Source: Sphingopyxis witflariensis
Lineage (GTDB): Bacteria; Pseudomonadota; Alphaproteobacteria; Sphingomonadales; Sphingomonadaceae
DNA: 64,000 nt
NCBI RefSeq assembly: GCF_002205635.1
Contig: NZ_NISJ01000001.1
Span: forward strand, 496,001-560,000
Reading direction: 5' to 3'
Under the pieces are notes generated by a model. That model was not told where the DNA came from. It made no database searches and worked only from the letters and a program-made list of their open reading frames with translations. The translations under genes and the position numbers were made by a program. Shown here piece by piece: positions 1 to 7,932 of the stretch (positions within the stretch are counted from its first letter, which is position 1; every line of letters starts with the position of its first letter).

Positions 1-752
1 CGCTCGCCGGGCGCCAGCTACCGATCCTCTATTCGGCGCGCGACTATGGTTTCTATTCGCTGTCGGGCAATCTTGGCAGTCGCTTTGGTCATGCCGTCGG
101 CTGGGCGATGGCGTCGGCCTATCGCGGCGACGAGGGGATCGCGCTCGGCATGGTCGGCGACGGCACAACCGCCGAAGGCGATTTCCACGAGGCACTGACC
201 TTCGCCGCGGTCTATCGTGCGCCGGTCATCCTGTGTGTGACAAACAACCAGTGGGCGATCTCCAGCTTCACCGGCATCGCGGGCGCCGAAACAGCAACCT
301 TTGCCGCCAAGGCGCTCGCCTATGGCATCCCGGGGCTCCGAGTCGATGGCAATGATTTCCTCGCGGTCTGGGCGGCAACGCAATGGGCGGCCGAACGCGC
401 GCGCGCGAACCTCGGCTCGACCCTCATCGAATTCGTGACCTATCGCGTCGCAGGCCATTCGACGAGCGACGACCCCACCCAATATCGCCCGAAGGACGAG
501 GCCGATCACTGGCCACTCGGCGACCCGGTCGACCGGCTCAAAGCCCATCTCATCGCGATCGGAGTGTGGGACGAAGAACGGCATGCAGCGCTGACAAAAC
601 AGCTCGACGATGAGGTGAAGGCTGCGGTCAAGGCGGCCGAAGCCGTCGGCACATTGGGCGCGTCCAAGCCGCCGGTCGGCGAAATGTTCGAATGTGTCTT
701 CAAGGACGCCGACTGGCGCATCGACGAACAACGAACAGAGCTGGGACTTTAA
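1..752 (+). CDS. bkdA1: 2-oxoisovalerate (branched-chain 2-oxoacid) dehydrogenase E1 alpha subunit, 5' partial
   Basis: This is the C-terminal part of a thiamine-diphosphate-dependent E1 alpha subunit; the start lies left of the window and the frame is open from base 3. The ThDP motif is visible as GDGTTAEGDFHEAL followed by the NNQWAISS block, the GDG-X(n)-NN signature of the family. The segment GHSTSDDPTQYR is the phosphorylation-loop region typical of branched-chain E1 alpha. With E1 beta it decarboxylates branched 2-oxoacids from Val, Leu and Ile and passes the acyl group to the E2 lipoyl arm. The E1 beta start lies 4 bases beyond the stop, so the genes are co-transcribed. A pyruvate dehydrogenase role cannot be fully excluded, but the motif set favours the branched-chain type. 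Confidence 0.9.
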   Translation, partial: LAGRQLPILYSARDYGFYSLSGNLGSRFGHAVGWAMASAYRGDEGIALGMVGDGTTAEGDFHEALTFAAVYRAPVILCVTNNQWAISSFTGIAGAETATFAAKALAYGIPGLRVDGNDFLAVWAATQWAAERARANLGSTLIEFVTYRVAGHSTSDDPTQYRPKDEADHWPLGDPVDRLKAHLIAIGVWDEERHAALTKQLDDEVKAAVKAAEAVGTLGASKPPVGEMFECVFKDADWRIDEQRTELGL

Positions 753-756
753 TACC

Positions 757-1773
757 ATGCCATCCATGACGATGATCCAGGCGCTTAATTCGGCACTGGC
801 CGACAAGCTCGCTGACGACGCCGACGTCCTCATTTTCGGCGAGGATGTCGGCTATTTCGGCGGCGTGTTCCGCGTCACCGCCGGATTGCAGGAGCGCTTC
901 GGCCTTCAGCGCTGTTTCGATGCACCGATCGCCGAAAGCGGTATCATTGCGACCGCGATTGGCATGGGCGCCTATGGCCTGCGCCCGGTCCCCGAAATCC
1001 AGTTCGCAGACTATATCCTACCCGCATACGACCAGCTCGTGTCGGAAGCCGCACGGCTGCGCTATCGTTCGTCTGGGGAATTTACAGCCCCGATTACGGT
1101 GCGTTCGCCCTATGGCGGCGGCATCTTCGGTGGCCAGACGCACAGCCAGTCGCCCGAGGCAATTTTCGCGCATATAACCGGGCTCAAGACAGTGATCCCG
1201 TCAACGCCCTATGACGCCAAGGGATTGCTGATCGCGGCGATCGAGGATGATGATCCGGTGATTTTCCTCGAGCCCAAACGGCTTTATAACGGCCCGTTCG
1301 ACGGACGCCCCGACCAGCAGGTACCGGGCTGGCACGGACATCCCGCCGCCGAAGTGCCCGAGGGGCTGTATCGGATCCCGCTCGGCAAGGCAGCGACGGT
1401 GCGCGAGGGCGAGGCGGCGACCGTGCTCGCCTATGGCACGATGGTCCATGTCGCACTGTCGGCGATCGAGGAATGCGGCATCGATGCTGAACTGATCGAC
1501 CTGCGCTCGATCGTCCCCCTCGACATCGACGCGATCGTCGCCTCCGTGCAAAAGACGGGGCGCTGCGTTATTTTGCACGAAGCCTCGCGCTTCGGCGGCT
1601 TTGGCGGCGAATTGTCGGCGCTGGTGCAGGAACGCTGCTTCTATCATCTCGAAGCTCCGGTCGAGCGCGTTTGCGGCTGGGATACCCCCTATCCGCATGC
1701 GTTCGAATGGGATTATTTTCCGGGGCCCGCGCGGCTCATCAAGGCGCTGCGGCGCGTCACTGGGGAAGCCTGA
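757..1773 (+). CDS. bkdA2: 2-oxoisovalerate dehydrogenase E1 beta subunit
   Basis: About 338 residues, the usual length for E1 beta. The N-terminus reads MTMIQALNSALADKL followed by VLIFGEDVGYFGG, where the Glu of GEDVG belongs to the conserved ThDP-activating region. A transketolase C-terminal domain follows (VLAYGTMVHVAL, then DLRSIVPLD). I chose the ATG at 757, just after the E1 alpha stop; a second in-frame ATG lies at 766. The E2 gene starts 1 base after this stop, which marks one operon. E1 beta forms the alpha2beta2 heterotetramer with the preceding gene product in the cytoplasm. No E3 (lipoamide dehydrogenase) gene lies in the window. Confidence 0.92.
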   Translation: MPSMTMIQALNSALADKLADDADVLIFGEDVGYFGGVFRVTAGLQERFGLQRCFDAPIAESGIIATAIGMGAYGLRPVPEIQFADYILPAYDQLVSEAARLRYRSSGEFTAPITVRSPYGGGIFGGQTHSQSPEAIFAHITGLKTVIPSTPYDAKGLLIAAIEDDDPVIFLEPKRLYNGPFDGRPDQQVPGWHGHPAAEVPEGLYRIPLGKAATVREGEAATVLAYGTMVHVALSAIEECGIDAELIDLRSIVPLDIDAIVASVQKTGRCVILHEASRFGGFGGELSALVQERCFYHLEAPVERVCGWDTPYPHAFEWDYFPGPARLIKALRRVTGEA

Positions 1774-1774
1774 C

Positions 1775-3043
1775 ATGGCCCGCTATTCATTCCGTCTTCC
1801 CGACATTGGCGAAGGCATCGCCGAGGCCGAAATCGTCGCCTGGCACGTCAAGATCGGCGAGCGCGTCGAGGAAGACGCGCAACTCGCCGATATGATGACA
1901 GACAAGGCGACGGTTGAAATGGAATCGCCGGTATCAGGGATCGTCGTTGAGCTCGCGGGCGAGGTCGGTGATCTGATCCCGATCGGCTCGACCCTCGCGG
2001 TGATCGAGACCGACAGCGACGATGCGGTTGAGGAGGTGCCGGTCGAGGTGCCGTCCGCCAAGGTCGCGGAAATCCCTGTCGTTGAAGTTATGGCGCCTGT
2101 GCAACTTGCTGCACCGGCGCCCAAGCCGGCGCCGATCTCTCCCCCGGCGCCGGCCTCTGTTTCCGCACCGGTCGATCTTGGCAAGCCCGTCCTCGCATCG
2201 CCCGCGGTTCGCGCGCGCGCCAGGGATCTGGGTGTCGACCTTGGCCAGGTCCACGCTGAGGGTGACCGCATCCGCCATGCCGACCTCGACGCCTTCCTGC
2301 GCTACAGCGGCGGGCAAGGCTATCATGCGCCGGGAGCATCGCGCGCGCGCGCCGACGAGCCGATCAAGGTCATCGGCATGCGCCGCAAGATCGCCGAGAA
2401 TATGGCGGCGTCGAAGCGTGCGATTCCGCACTTCACCTATGTGGACGAAATGGATGTCACCGCGCTTGAAGAGATGCGCGCTGACCTCAACGCCAATCGC
2501 GGCGGCCGCCCGAAACTGACGATGCTGCCCTTCCTGATCGTCGCGATCTGCCGCACCATTCCGCAATTTCCGATGATCAACGCGCGCTATGATGATGAGG
2601 CGGGCATCGTGACCCGTTACGGCGCGGTGCATCTTGGTATGGCGACGCAGACCGATGCAGGGCTGATGGTCCCGGTGATCCGCGACGCGCAGGACAAGAA
2701 TGTGTGGCAGTTGGCCAGCGAGATCACGCGTCTTGCCGAAGCCGCGCGCACCGGCAAGGCGAAGGTCGATGAGCTGTCGGGTTCGACACTGACGATCACC
2801 TCGCTCGGCCCGCTCGGCGGGATTGCGACAACGCCGGTGATCAATCGTCCTGAAGTGGCGATCATCGGTCCGAACAAGATCGTCGAACGCCCGGTGTTCG
2901 ACGGCGACGAAATCCGGCGCGCCAAGTTGATGAACCTGTCGATCAGCTGCGACCACCGCGTCGTCGATGGATGGGATGCCGCAAGCTATGTCCAGGCGCT
3001 CAAGAAGCTCGTCGAAACGCCGGTTCTGCTATTTGCGGATTGA
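1775..3043 (+). CDS. bkdB: Branched-chain 2-oxoacid dehydrogenase E2, dihydrolipoamide acyltransferase
   Basis: 422 residues with the three classical E2 parts. The N-terminal lipoyl domain (about 1-80) carries lipoyl Lys44 in DKATVEM. An Ala/Pro-rich linker (about 95-138) leads to the peripheral subunit-binding domain (about 139-176, LASPAVRARARDLGVDL). The C-terminal catalytic domain ends in SCDHRVVDGWDA, with the active-site pair His394 and Asp398 of the HxxxDG motif. The protein forms the complex core and transfers the acyl group to CoA. The start at 1775 overlaps no upstream codon and gives the canonical N-terminus MARYSFRLPDIGEG. It is the last gene of the operon; the next gene is convergent. 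Confidence 0.93.
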   Translation: MARYSFRLPDIGEGIAEAEIVAWHVKIGERVEEDAQLADMMTDKATVEMESPVSGIVVELAGEVGDLIPIGSTLAVIETDSDDAVEEVPVEVPSAKVAEIPVVEVMAPVQLAAPAPKPAPISPPAPASVSAPVDLGKPVLASPAVRARARDLGVDLGQVHAEGDRIRHADLDAFLRYSGGQGYHAPGASRARADEPIKVIGMRRKIAENMAASKRAIPHFTYVDEMDVTALEEMRADLNANRGGRPKLTMLPFLIVAICRTIPQFPMINARYDDEAGIVTRYGAVHLGMATQTDAGLMVPVIRDAQDKNVWQLASEITRLAEAARTGKAKVDELSGSTLTITSLGPLGGIATTPVINRPEVAIIGPNKIVERPVFDGDEIRRAKLMNLSISCDHRVVDGWDAASYVQALKKLVETPVLLFAD

Positions 3044-3099
3044 TAAAAATCCCCCGGGCGGCGAGGACTCCTCAAAATGAGGCGTCGAATTCGCTTCCT

Positions 3100-4743
3100 T
3101 CAGCCATGCCCTTGGGAGCAGCCGGTCGGGGGAGGCCGCAGCAACGCCTGACCCGCTGCTACGCCGGTCGTTCGACTGTCATCGACCGCCAGTTGACCGT
3201 TAACGAACAGCTTGCGTACACCGACGCTCAGTTCGCGCGGGCGCACATAGTCGGCGCGCGGTGCATATTGGGCAGGATCGATAACGACCACGTCGGCGAA
3301 ATAGCCCTGACGAAGATAGCCGCGCCGATCGAGCTTGTAGATATCCGCGGTCAGCCCTGTAGACTGGCGGATGAAGGTCGGCAGACTGATGATTTTCCGG
3401 TCGCGAACATAGCGGACATATTTTTCGGGAAAGGTTGCGAACATGCGGGGGTGGCCGTCCGACCCGTCGGACGATGTCACCATCCACGACTGCTGCATCA
3501 GCAGATCGACATCCGCCTGCTTCATGTTGAAGGAGGCGATGGCGGCGCCCCCGCCCCTCTCTCCCCGATCCTTCGCCTCGACACTCTGGCGGATGATGCG
3601 AAGCGCCGCGTCGCGCGAATCCATTTTCCACTCCGTTGCCACTTGCTCCAGCGTTTTCCCGGTCCATGGAAAACCCTCGGCGATCAGCAACAGTGCCCCA
3701 GCGTCACCACGTCGACGAAGATTTTCCTGCATTTCGCCACGAATCCGCGCCAGCCCAGCAGGATCGTCGAGCCGCTTCAGCAACGCCGCGCTACCGCCAT
3801 CGACCGACCAACGCGGCAGCAGCGAGGCGTCGAGATTCGACCCGGACGCAAGCCAGGGATATTGATCGGCGGTCACATCCACGCCCGCCTTGCGCGCCGC
3901 GTCGATCACGGCGATTACGGCGCTGGCCTGTCCATGGACATCGACGCCCAGCGCTTTCAGATGGGCGAAATGGACCGGTATTCCAGCCTGCCGGCCGATG
4001 TCGATGGCCTCCTTCACCGATCCAATCAGGCCGATGCTATAGCTTGATTCATCGCGCTGATGCGTGTCGTAAAGGCCACCGCGGATCGCCGCCTCCCGCG
4101 CTACGGCGATGACTTCATCGGTCTTAGCAAAGCTTTGTGGTGGATAGAAAAGTCCGGCGGAAAAACCCACGGCGCCCTCGCACATACCTTGGGCCACCAG
4201 CGCTTTCATCTGGCCAAGCTCCGCCGCATTCGGCGCGCGAGCATCGTGGCCGAGCACCCGCTGGCGGACGGGACCGAAACCCACGAACGACACGATATTG
4301 GTGCCGATGCCCGACGCCGCCAGCTTGCCCGCATCCTCCGCCACGTCAGGTGTGCCCGAACCATCCACGCCGATCATCACGGTGGTCACACCTTGATTGA
4401 GCCAGGCCGCGTTGACGCGCACCGCTTTGTCGGGCGAGCGGATGAAGCTGTCGGCGTGGGTGTGCGGATCGATGAAGCCGGGCGCGACGATCATGCCCTT
4501 TGCGTCGATGACCCGGCCTGCCGAATAATGACCGGGGCGTCCCACATAGACGATCCGGTCGCCGCGGATCGCGACATCGCCGACGAAAGCTTCGCCCGTG
4601 CCGCCGTCATAGATCATCCCGCCGCGGATGAGGATATCGACCGGCTCGTCCGCCCGCGCCGCCGCTACACAGAGCAGCGCAGCGACGGTGGTAAGCGAAG
4701 CGATCGTCCGATGAAGGGAAAGCGAGGCAGGCAGCAACGGCAT
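3100..4743 (-). CDS. Exported N-acyl-D-amino-acid deacylase family amidohydrolase
   Basis: 547 residues. The N-terminus (MPLLPASLSLHRTIASL to about residue 31) looks like a Sec signal peptide, so the enzyme is probably periplasmic. The mature part is D-aminoacylase-like: IDPHTH (His94, His96), DTHQRDES (His228), VHFAHLK (His258/261) and SSDGSDGHPR near 424-433. The family hydrolyses N-acyl-D-amino acids to free D-amino acids. The bridging Cys of classical D-aminoacylases (in a GNCG context) is replaced by Asp127 (GVDG), so substrate and metal use may differ. The gene is divergent from the LysR gene and sits beside D-glutamate catabolic genes, which suggests it feeds D-amino acids into that pathway. 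Exact substrate is unknown. Confidence 0.8.
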   Translation of the reverse strand: MPLLPASLSLHRTIASLTTVAALLCVAAARADEPVDILIRGGMIYDGGTGEAFVGDVAIRGDRIVYVGRPGHYSAGRVIDAKGMIVAPGFIDPHTHADSFIRSPDKAVRVNAAWLNQGVTTVMIGVDGSGTPDVAEDAGKLAASGIGTNIVSFVGFGPVRQRVLGHDARAPNAAELGQMKALVAQGMCEGAVGFSAGLFYPPQSFAKTDEVIAVAREAAIRGGLYDTHQRDESSYSIGLIGSVKEAIDIGRQAGIPVHFAHLKALGVDVHGQASAVIAVIDAARKAGVDVTADQYPWLASGSNLDASLLPRWSVDGGSAALLKRLDDPAGLARIRGEMQENLRRRGDAGALLLIAEGFPWTGKTLEQVATEWKMDSRDAALRIIRQSVEAKDRGERGGGAAIASFNMKQADVDLLMQQSWMVTSSDGSDGHPRMFATFPEKYVRYVRDRKIISLPTFIRQSTGLTADIYKLDRRGYLRQGYFADVVVIDPAQYAPRADYVRPRELSVGVRKLFVNGQLAVDDSRTTGVAAGQALLRPPPTGCSQGHG

Positions 4744-4815
4744 GATCCTTCCGGAGAATGATGCGACGAGGATGTCCCCAATGCGCGCTCTGCGTCCAGA
4801 GAGCGTTGTTGCACC

Positions 4816-4840
4816 ACCTATAACCCAATGGCATATAGGT
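4816..4840. promoter_or_regulatory. Perfect LysR-type inverted repeat between the divergent deacylase and LysR genes
   Basis: ACCTATA, an 11-base spacer and TATAGGT form a perfect 7-base inverted repeat containing the T-N11-A core expected of LysR-type operators. It sits in the short divergent promoter region between the deacylase gene (start 4743) and the LysR gene (start 4915), the usual place for an autoregulatory LysR site. Binding by the neighbouring regulator is inferred. Confidence 0.6.
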
Positions 4841-4914
4841 CAAAATCGACATAAATTTCAGCCAAAAAGAGGGTGGACCGAACGCCCGATGATCGCAGCT
4901 TTGGGGCCCAAGAG

Positions 4915-5799
4915 ATGAACCTGCGCCAGATCGAGATATTCCACGCGGTGTTCCTGCACGGTACGGTCAGCGCCGCGGCGCGGTCGCTCAACGTGTCGCA
5001 GCCCTCGGTAACCAAGGTGTTGCGCCATGCCGAACGCTCGATTGGCCTGCCCTTGTTCGAACGGTCGAAAGGGCGGCTGATTCCGACGCAGGACGCGCAT
5101 ACTTTGTTCGCCGAGGTATCCGACATTCAGGACCGGGTGCGATCGCTGAGGCAGGCTTGTCAGAATATGCGTCATGGGCGCGGCGGGCTGTTACGCATTT
5201 CGGCGCTTCCCTCGCTGGGTTTGGGTGCGATTCCCGAGGCGGTGGCCCGGTTTCTCGAAGGGCATGAGGACATCATGTTCGATCTCCAGACGCTGCATCA
5301 TGATGAAATGGTGCGCAAACTCTATGAACGCGAAACCGACATCGCGATCAGCTTCGAGGTACCACTATCGGCCCCGGTCGCGCATCAGGTGATCGGAGAA
5401 GGCGAGTTGGTGGTCATCTATCGCGAAGAGGATATGCCCGCCGCACCGCCGCGGTTGCGCCTTGACGAGCTGTGCGGGCACAAGTTCATCAGCCCGATCC
5501 AGGGCGGCCCGATCGGGCGAATGCTGTCGAGCGAACTCAATCGCCTCGAGGTCGTTCTCGACGAGGTGGTGTCGGCGCGGACCTATTATGTGGCGGCCGC
5601 GCTGGTTGGCGCCGGGGTCGGCATGGCGATCGTCGATAATTTCACGGCCCACGCCGCATTGCCCCCAGGCCTCGCTAGTCGGCCGTTGCAGCCCGCGATC
5701 ACCTTCGACATCAATGCAGTCTATCTGCAAAATCGGCCGCCATCGCGAACGGCGTCGGATTTCCTCACCATGCTCTCGACGGTGATCGAGGGGCTATAG
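4915..5799 (+). CDS. LysR-family transcriptional regulator, candidate D-glutamate regulator (DgcR-like)
   Basis: 294 residues. The N-terminal winged helix-turn-helix is clear (MNLRQIEIFHAVFLHGTVS, then AARSLNVSQPSVTKVLRHAE). It is followed by an effector-binding domain of the periplasmic-binding-protein fold. An ATG at 4915 gives the canonical LysR start; an open frame to 4873 adds non-conserved residues. The gene is divergent from the deacylase and 97 bases upstream of dgcN in the same direction. LysR regulators called DgcR control dgcN/dgcA in other proteobacteria in response to D-glutamate; by position this is the likely equivalent. TATAG inverted repeats lie on both sides of the gene. Confidence 0.82.
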   Translation: MNLRQIEIFHAVFLHGTVSAAARSLNVSQPSVTKVLRHAERSIGLPLFERSKGRLIPTQDAHTLFAEVSDIQDRVRSLRQACQNMRHGRGGLLRISALPSLGLGAIPEAVARFLEGHEDIMFDLQTLHHDEMVRKLYERETDIAISFEVPLSAPVAHQVIGEGELVVIYREEDMPAAPPRLRLDELCGHKFISPIQGGPIGRMLSSELNRLEVVLDEVVSARTYYVAAALVGAGVGMAIVDNFTAHAALPPGLASRPLQPAITFDINAVYLQNRPPSRTASDFLTMLSTVIEGL

Positions 5800-5812
5800 C
5801 ATCAGGCTATAG
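5794..5812. promoter_or_regulatory. TATAG inverted repeat upstream of dgcN
   Basis: CTATAGC, ATCAG and GCTATAG make a perfect 7-base inverted repeat that overlaps the LysR stop codon and lies about 85 bases before dgcN. It shares the TATAG half-site with the repeat at 4816-4840, but the spacing differs (5 bases here, or 9 if counted between TATA cores). It is a candidate operator for the six-gene operon; no binding evidence is visible. Confidence 0.45.
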
Positions 5813-5896
5813 GCGATGTGGCGCTAGATATTGGGGCGGCGCCAAGGGTAGGGATAGAGTTGCCGCTTCTCACCATCACGCAGGTTTCCCTGATCC

Positions 5897-6907
5897 ATGA
5901 TCGAAACGCCCTATCTTCTCTATCTCGGCCACAGCAACGACGCCGCCGACATCAAGACCTCGCGCGGGCTTGCCGTGTTCCGGCCCGACATCTCTGTCGG
6001 CGAATATCGCCACGATGATTGCGGGCTGACTCTGGGCCTCCCCCGCATGGATTTCGCCGCAGCGCGCGCGGCTGGCGCGCGAACGCTGGTGCTGGGCATC
6101 GCCAATGCGGGCGGAAAGCTGGGCGAAGATTTGATCGTCGATGCGCTGGCCGCGATGGAAGCGGGGCTCGATATCGCATCGGGCCTGCACCAGCGGCTGA
6201 ACGCCGTGCCCCGCCTTACCGAAGCCGCAGCACGCCTCGGCCGCGCGCTGCACGATGTGCGCGATCCGCGGCCCGACATTCCCGTCGGCAATGGCAAGCG
6301 GCGCGCGGGCAAGCGGCTGCTAACCGTCGGCACCGACTGTTCGGTCGGCAAGATGTATACGACGCTGTGCCTCGCCAGCGCGCTCGAAAAGCGCGGCGTG
6401 GCGGCCGATTTCCGCGCGACTGGGCAGACGGGCATATTGGTCGCGGGCGACGGCGTTCCGCTCGACGCCGTGGTCGCCGATTTCATCTCGGGCGCAATCG
6501 AACAGATTTCGCCCGCGCGTACCGATGGCGGCTGGGACCTGATCGAAGGTCAAGGCTCGCTCTATCACCCCTCCTTTGCCGGGGTCTCGATGGGCCTGCT
6601 CCACGGCGCGCAGCCCGATGCGCTCGTCCTGTGCCACGACCCTGTGCGCCCGCACATGCGCGGCCTGCCGCATTATGCGCTGCCCGACCTCGCCGAATGC
6701 CTGGAAGCCAATCTGCGCGCCGCGCGGCTGACCAATGCCGACGTGCGGGTGGTAGGAATCGCCCTCAACACCTCGGCCATGCCCGAGGACGAGGCGATCG
6801 CGCTGTGCGCCAAGACTGAAGCCGCGCTGGGCCTGCCGACCAGCGATCCATATCGCTTTGGGGTGGAGGCGATAGTCGACCAGTTATTGCACGACGAACC
6901 GGCCTGA
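5897..6907 (+). CDS. dgcN: DUF1611-family N-acetyltransferase DgcN (D-glutamate catabolism)
   Basis: 336 residues of the DUF1611 family. A P-loop is visible at 145-152 (GTDCSVGK) followed by MYTTLCLASALEKRG, plus EGQGSLYHPSF and HDPVRPHMRG blocks characteristic of the family. In the described pathway DgcN acetylates D-glutamate to N-acetyl-D-glutamate, and DgcA then converts it to the L form. The dgcA start follows 7 bases after the stop, the conserved pairing. It is the first gene of an operon of six. No clear Shine-Dalgarno sequence precedes the ATG. The name does not imply diguanylate cyclase activity. The family is certain; the biochemical role is inferred from homologues. Confidence 0.87.
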   Translation: MIETPYLLYLGHSNDAADIKTSRGLAVFRPDISVGEYRHDDCGLTLGLPRMDFAAARAAGARTLVLGIANAGGKLGEDLIVDALAAMEAGLDIASGLHQRLNAVPRLTEAAARLGRALHDVRDPRPDIPVGNGKRRAGKRLLTVGTDCSVGKMYTTLCLASALEKRGVAADFRATGQTGILVAGDGVPLDAVVADFISGAIEQISPARTDGGWDLIEGQGSLYHPSFAGVSMGLLHGAQPDALVLCHDPVRPHMRGLPHYALPDLAECLEANLRAARLTNADVRVVGIALNTSAMPEDEAIALCAKTEAALGLPTSDPYRFGVEAIVDQLLHDEPA

Positions 6908-6914
6908 CCCGCTG

Positions 6915-7910
6915 ATGATGCACCGCACCCTGACCGTCGCCGGCGAGACATTTCCTCTGCACGCCCCTTTTCGCATCGCGCGCGGGGTCAAGACCGCTGC
7001 CGAAGTCGTGACCGTCGCCATCACCTGGGAAGGCGTCACCGGGCGCGGCGAATGTGTGCCCTATCCCCGCTATGGAGAGAGCGTCGAAAGCACAATCAGG
7101 GCAATCGAGGCGGTGCGCGGCGCGATCGAACAGGGGCTGGGGCGGCAGGAGCTGCTCCGGATGATGCCCGCGGGCGCCGCGCGCAACGCGATCGATTGCG
7201 CGCTGTGGGATCTGGAACTGCGGCTGGCGGGCAGCGACATCGCGGCGGCGCTCGATCTGGAGCAACCGCTCCGCCCGATCGCGACCGCGATGACGATCAG
7301 CCTCGACACCCCCGAACGCATGGCGCGCGCCGCCGCGATGCTCGCCGACGTGCCGCTGCTGAAGGTCAAGGTTGACCGAGGCGATCCCGCCACGCTCCTC
7401 CGCGCCGTTCGCGCCGCAGCGCCTGCTCCGCGGATGATCGTCGATCCCAATGAAAGCTGGACGATCGACGAAGTGCGCGACCTGCAAGGCCTGATGATCG
7501 ATTTGCGCGTCGACCTGCTCGAACAGCCGCTGCCGGCCGATGCCGACGGCGACCTCGCCGGTTTCCGGTCCGCCATCCCGGTCGCGGCAGACGAATCGAT
7601 CCATGTCGCAGCGGACCTCGACGCCCTGCCCGACGGCTATCGGGTGGTGAATATCAAGCTCGACAAGGCGGGCGGACTGACCGCAGCGCTCGACCTCGCA
7701 CGCGCGGCGCGGCAGCGCGGGCTGGATGTCATGACGGGATGTATGATCTGTTCGTCGCTGTCGATCGCGCCGGCGTGGGCGCTTGCCGTCGATAGCAGCT
7801 TTACCGACCTTGACGGACCGCTCTGGCTCGCCAAGGATCGCAAGGGCGGCGTCAGCGGGGCGAACGGCATGTTGTCGCCGCCACGGTCCGGCTTCTGGGG
7901 CGGATCTTGA
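6915..7910 (+). CDS. dgcA: N-acetyl-D-glutamate racemase DgcA (enolase superfamily, dipeptide-epimerase-like)
   Basis: 331 residues of the muconate-lactonizing-enzyme branch of the enolase superfamily. Catalytic and metal residues can be seen: the KxK motif Lys150/Lys152 (LLKVKVD), metal ligands Asp177 (VDPNESW), Glu203 (LLEQPL) and Asp227 (AADES), and the opposite-face Lys248 (NIKLDK). L-Ala-D/L-Glu epimerases share this architecture, so dipeptide epimerisation is the main alternative. The direct pairing with dgcN favours racemisation of N-acetyl-D-Glu. Two tandem ATG codons (6915, 6918) occur at the start. Both possible activities handle the D-Glu residue of peptidoglycan. Confidence 0.86.
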   Translation: MMHRTLTVAGETFPLHAPFRIARGVKTAAEVVTVAITWEGVTGRGECVPYPRYGESVESTIRAIEAVRGAIEQGLGRQELLRMMPAGAARNAIDCALWDLELRLAGSDIAAALDLEQPLRPIATAMTISLDTPERMARAAAMLADVPLLKVKVDRGDPATLLRAVRAAAPAPRMIVDPNESWTIDEVRDLQGLMIDLRVDLLEQPLPADADGDLAGFRSAIPVAADESIHVAADLDALPDGYRVVNIKLDKAGGLTAALDLARAARQRGLDVMTGCMICSSLSIAPAWALAVDSSFTDLDGPLWLAKDRKGGVSGANGMLSPPRSGFWGGS

Positions 7911-7932
7911 TACGATCGGAGCATAAGGGGCA

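Noticed and set aside
3071..3082. A terminator between the E2 and deacylase genes
   Set aside because: CCTC-AAAAT-GAGG is only a 4-base stem without a T-tract.
5897..7910. Diguanylate cyclase genes, as the dgc name could suggest
   Set aside because: There is no GGDEF domain; the proteins are DUF1611 and enolase-superfamily members of D-glutamate catabolism.
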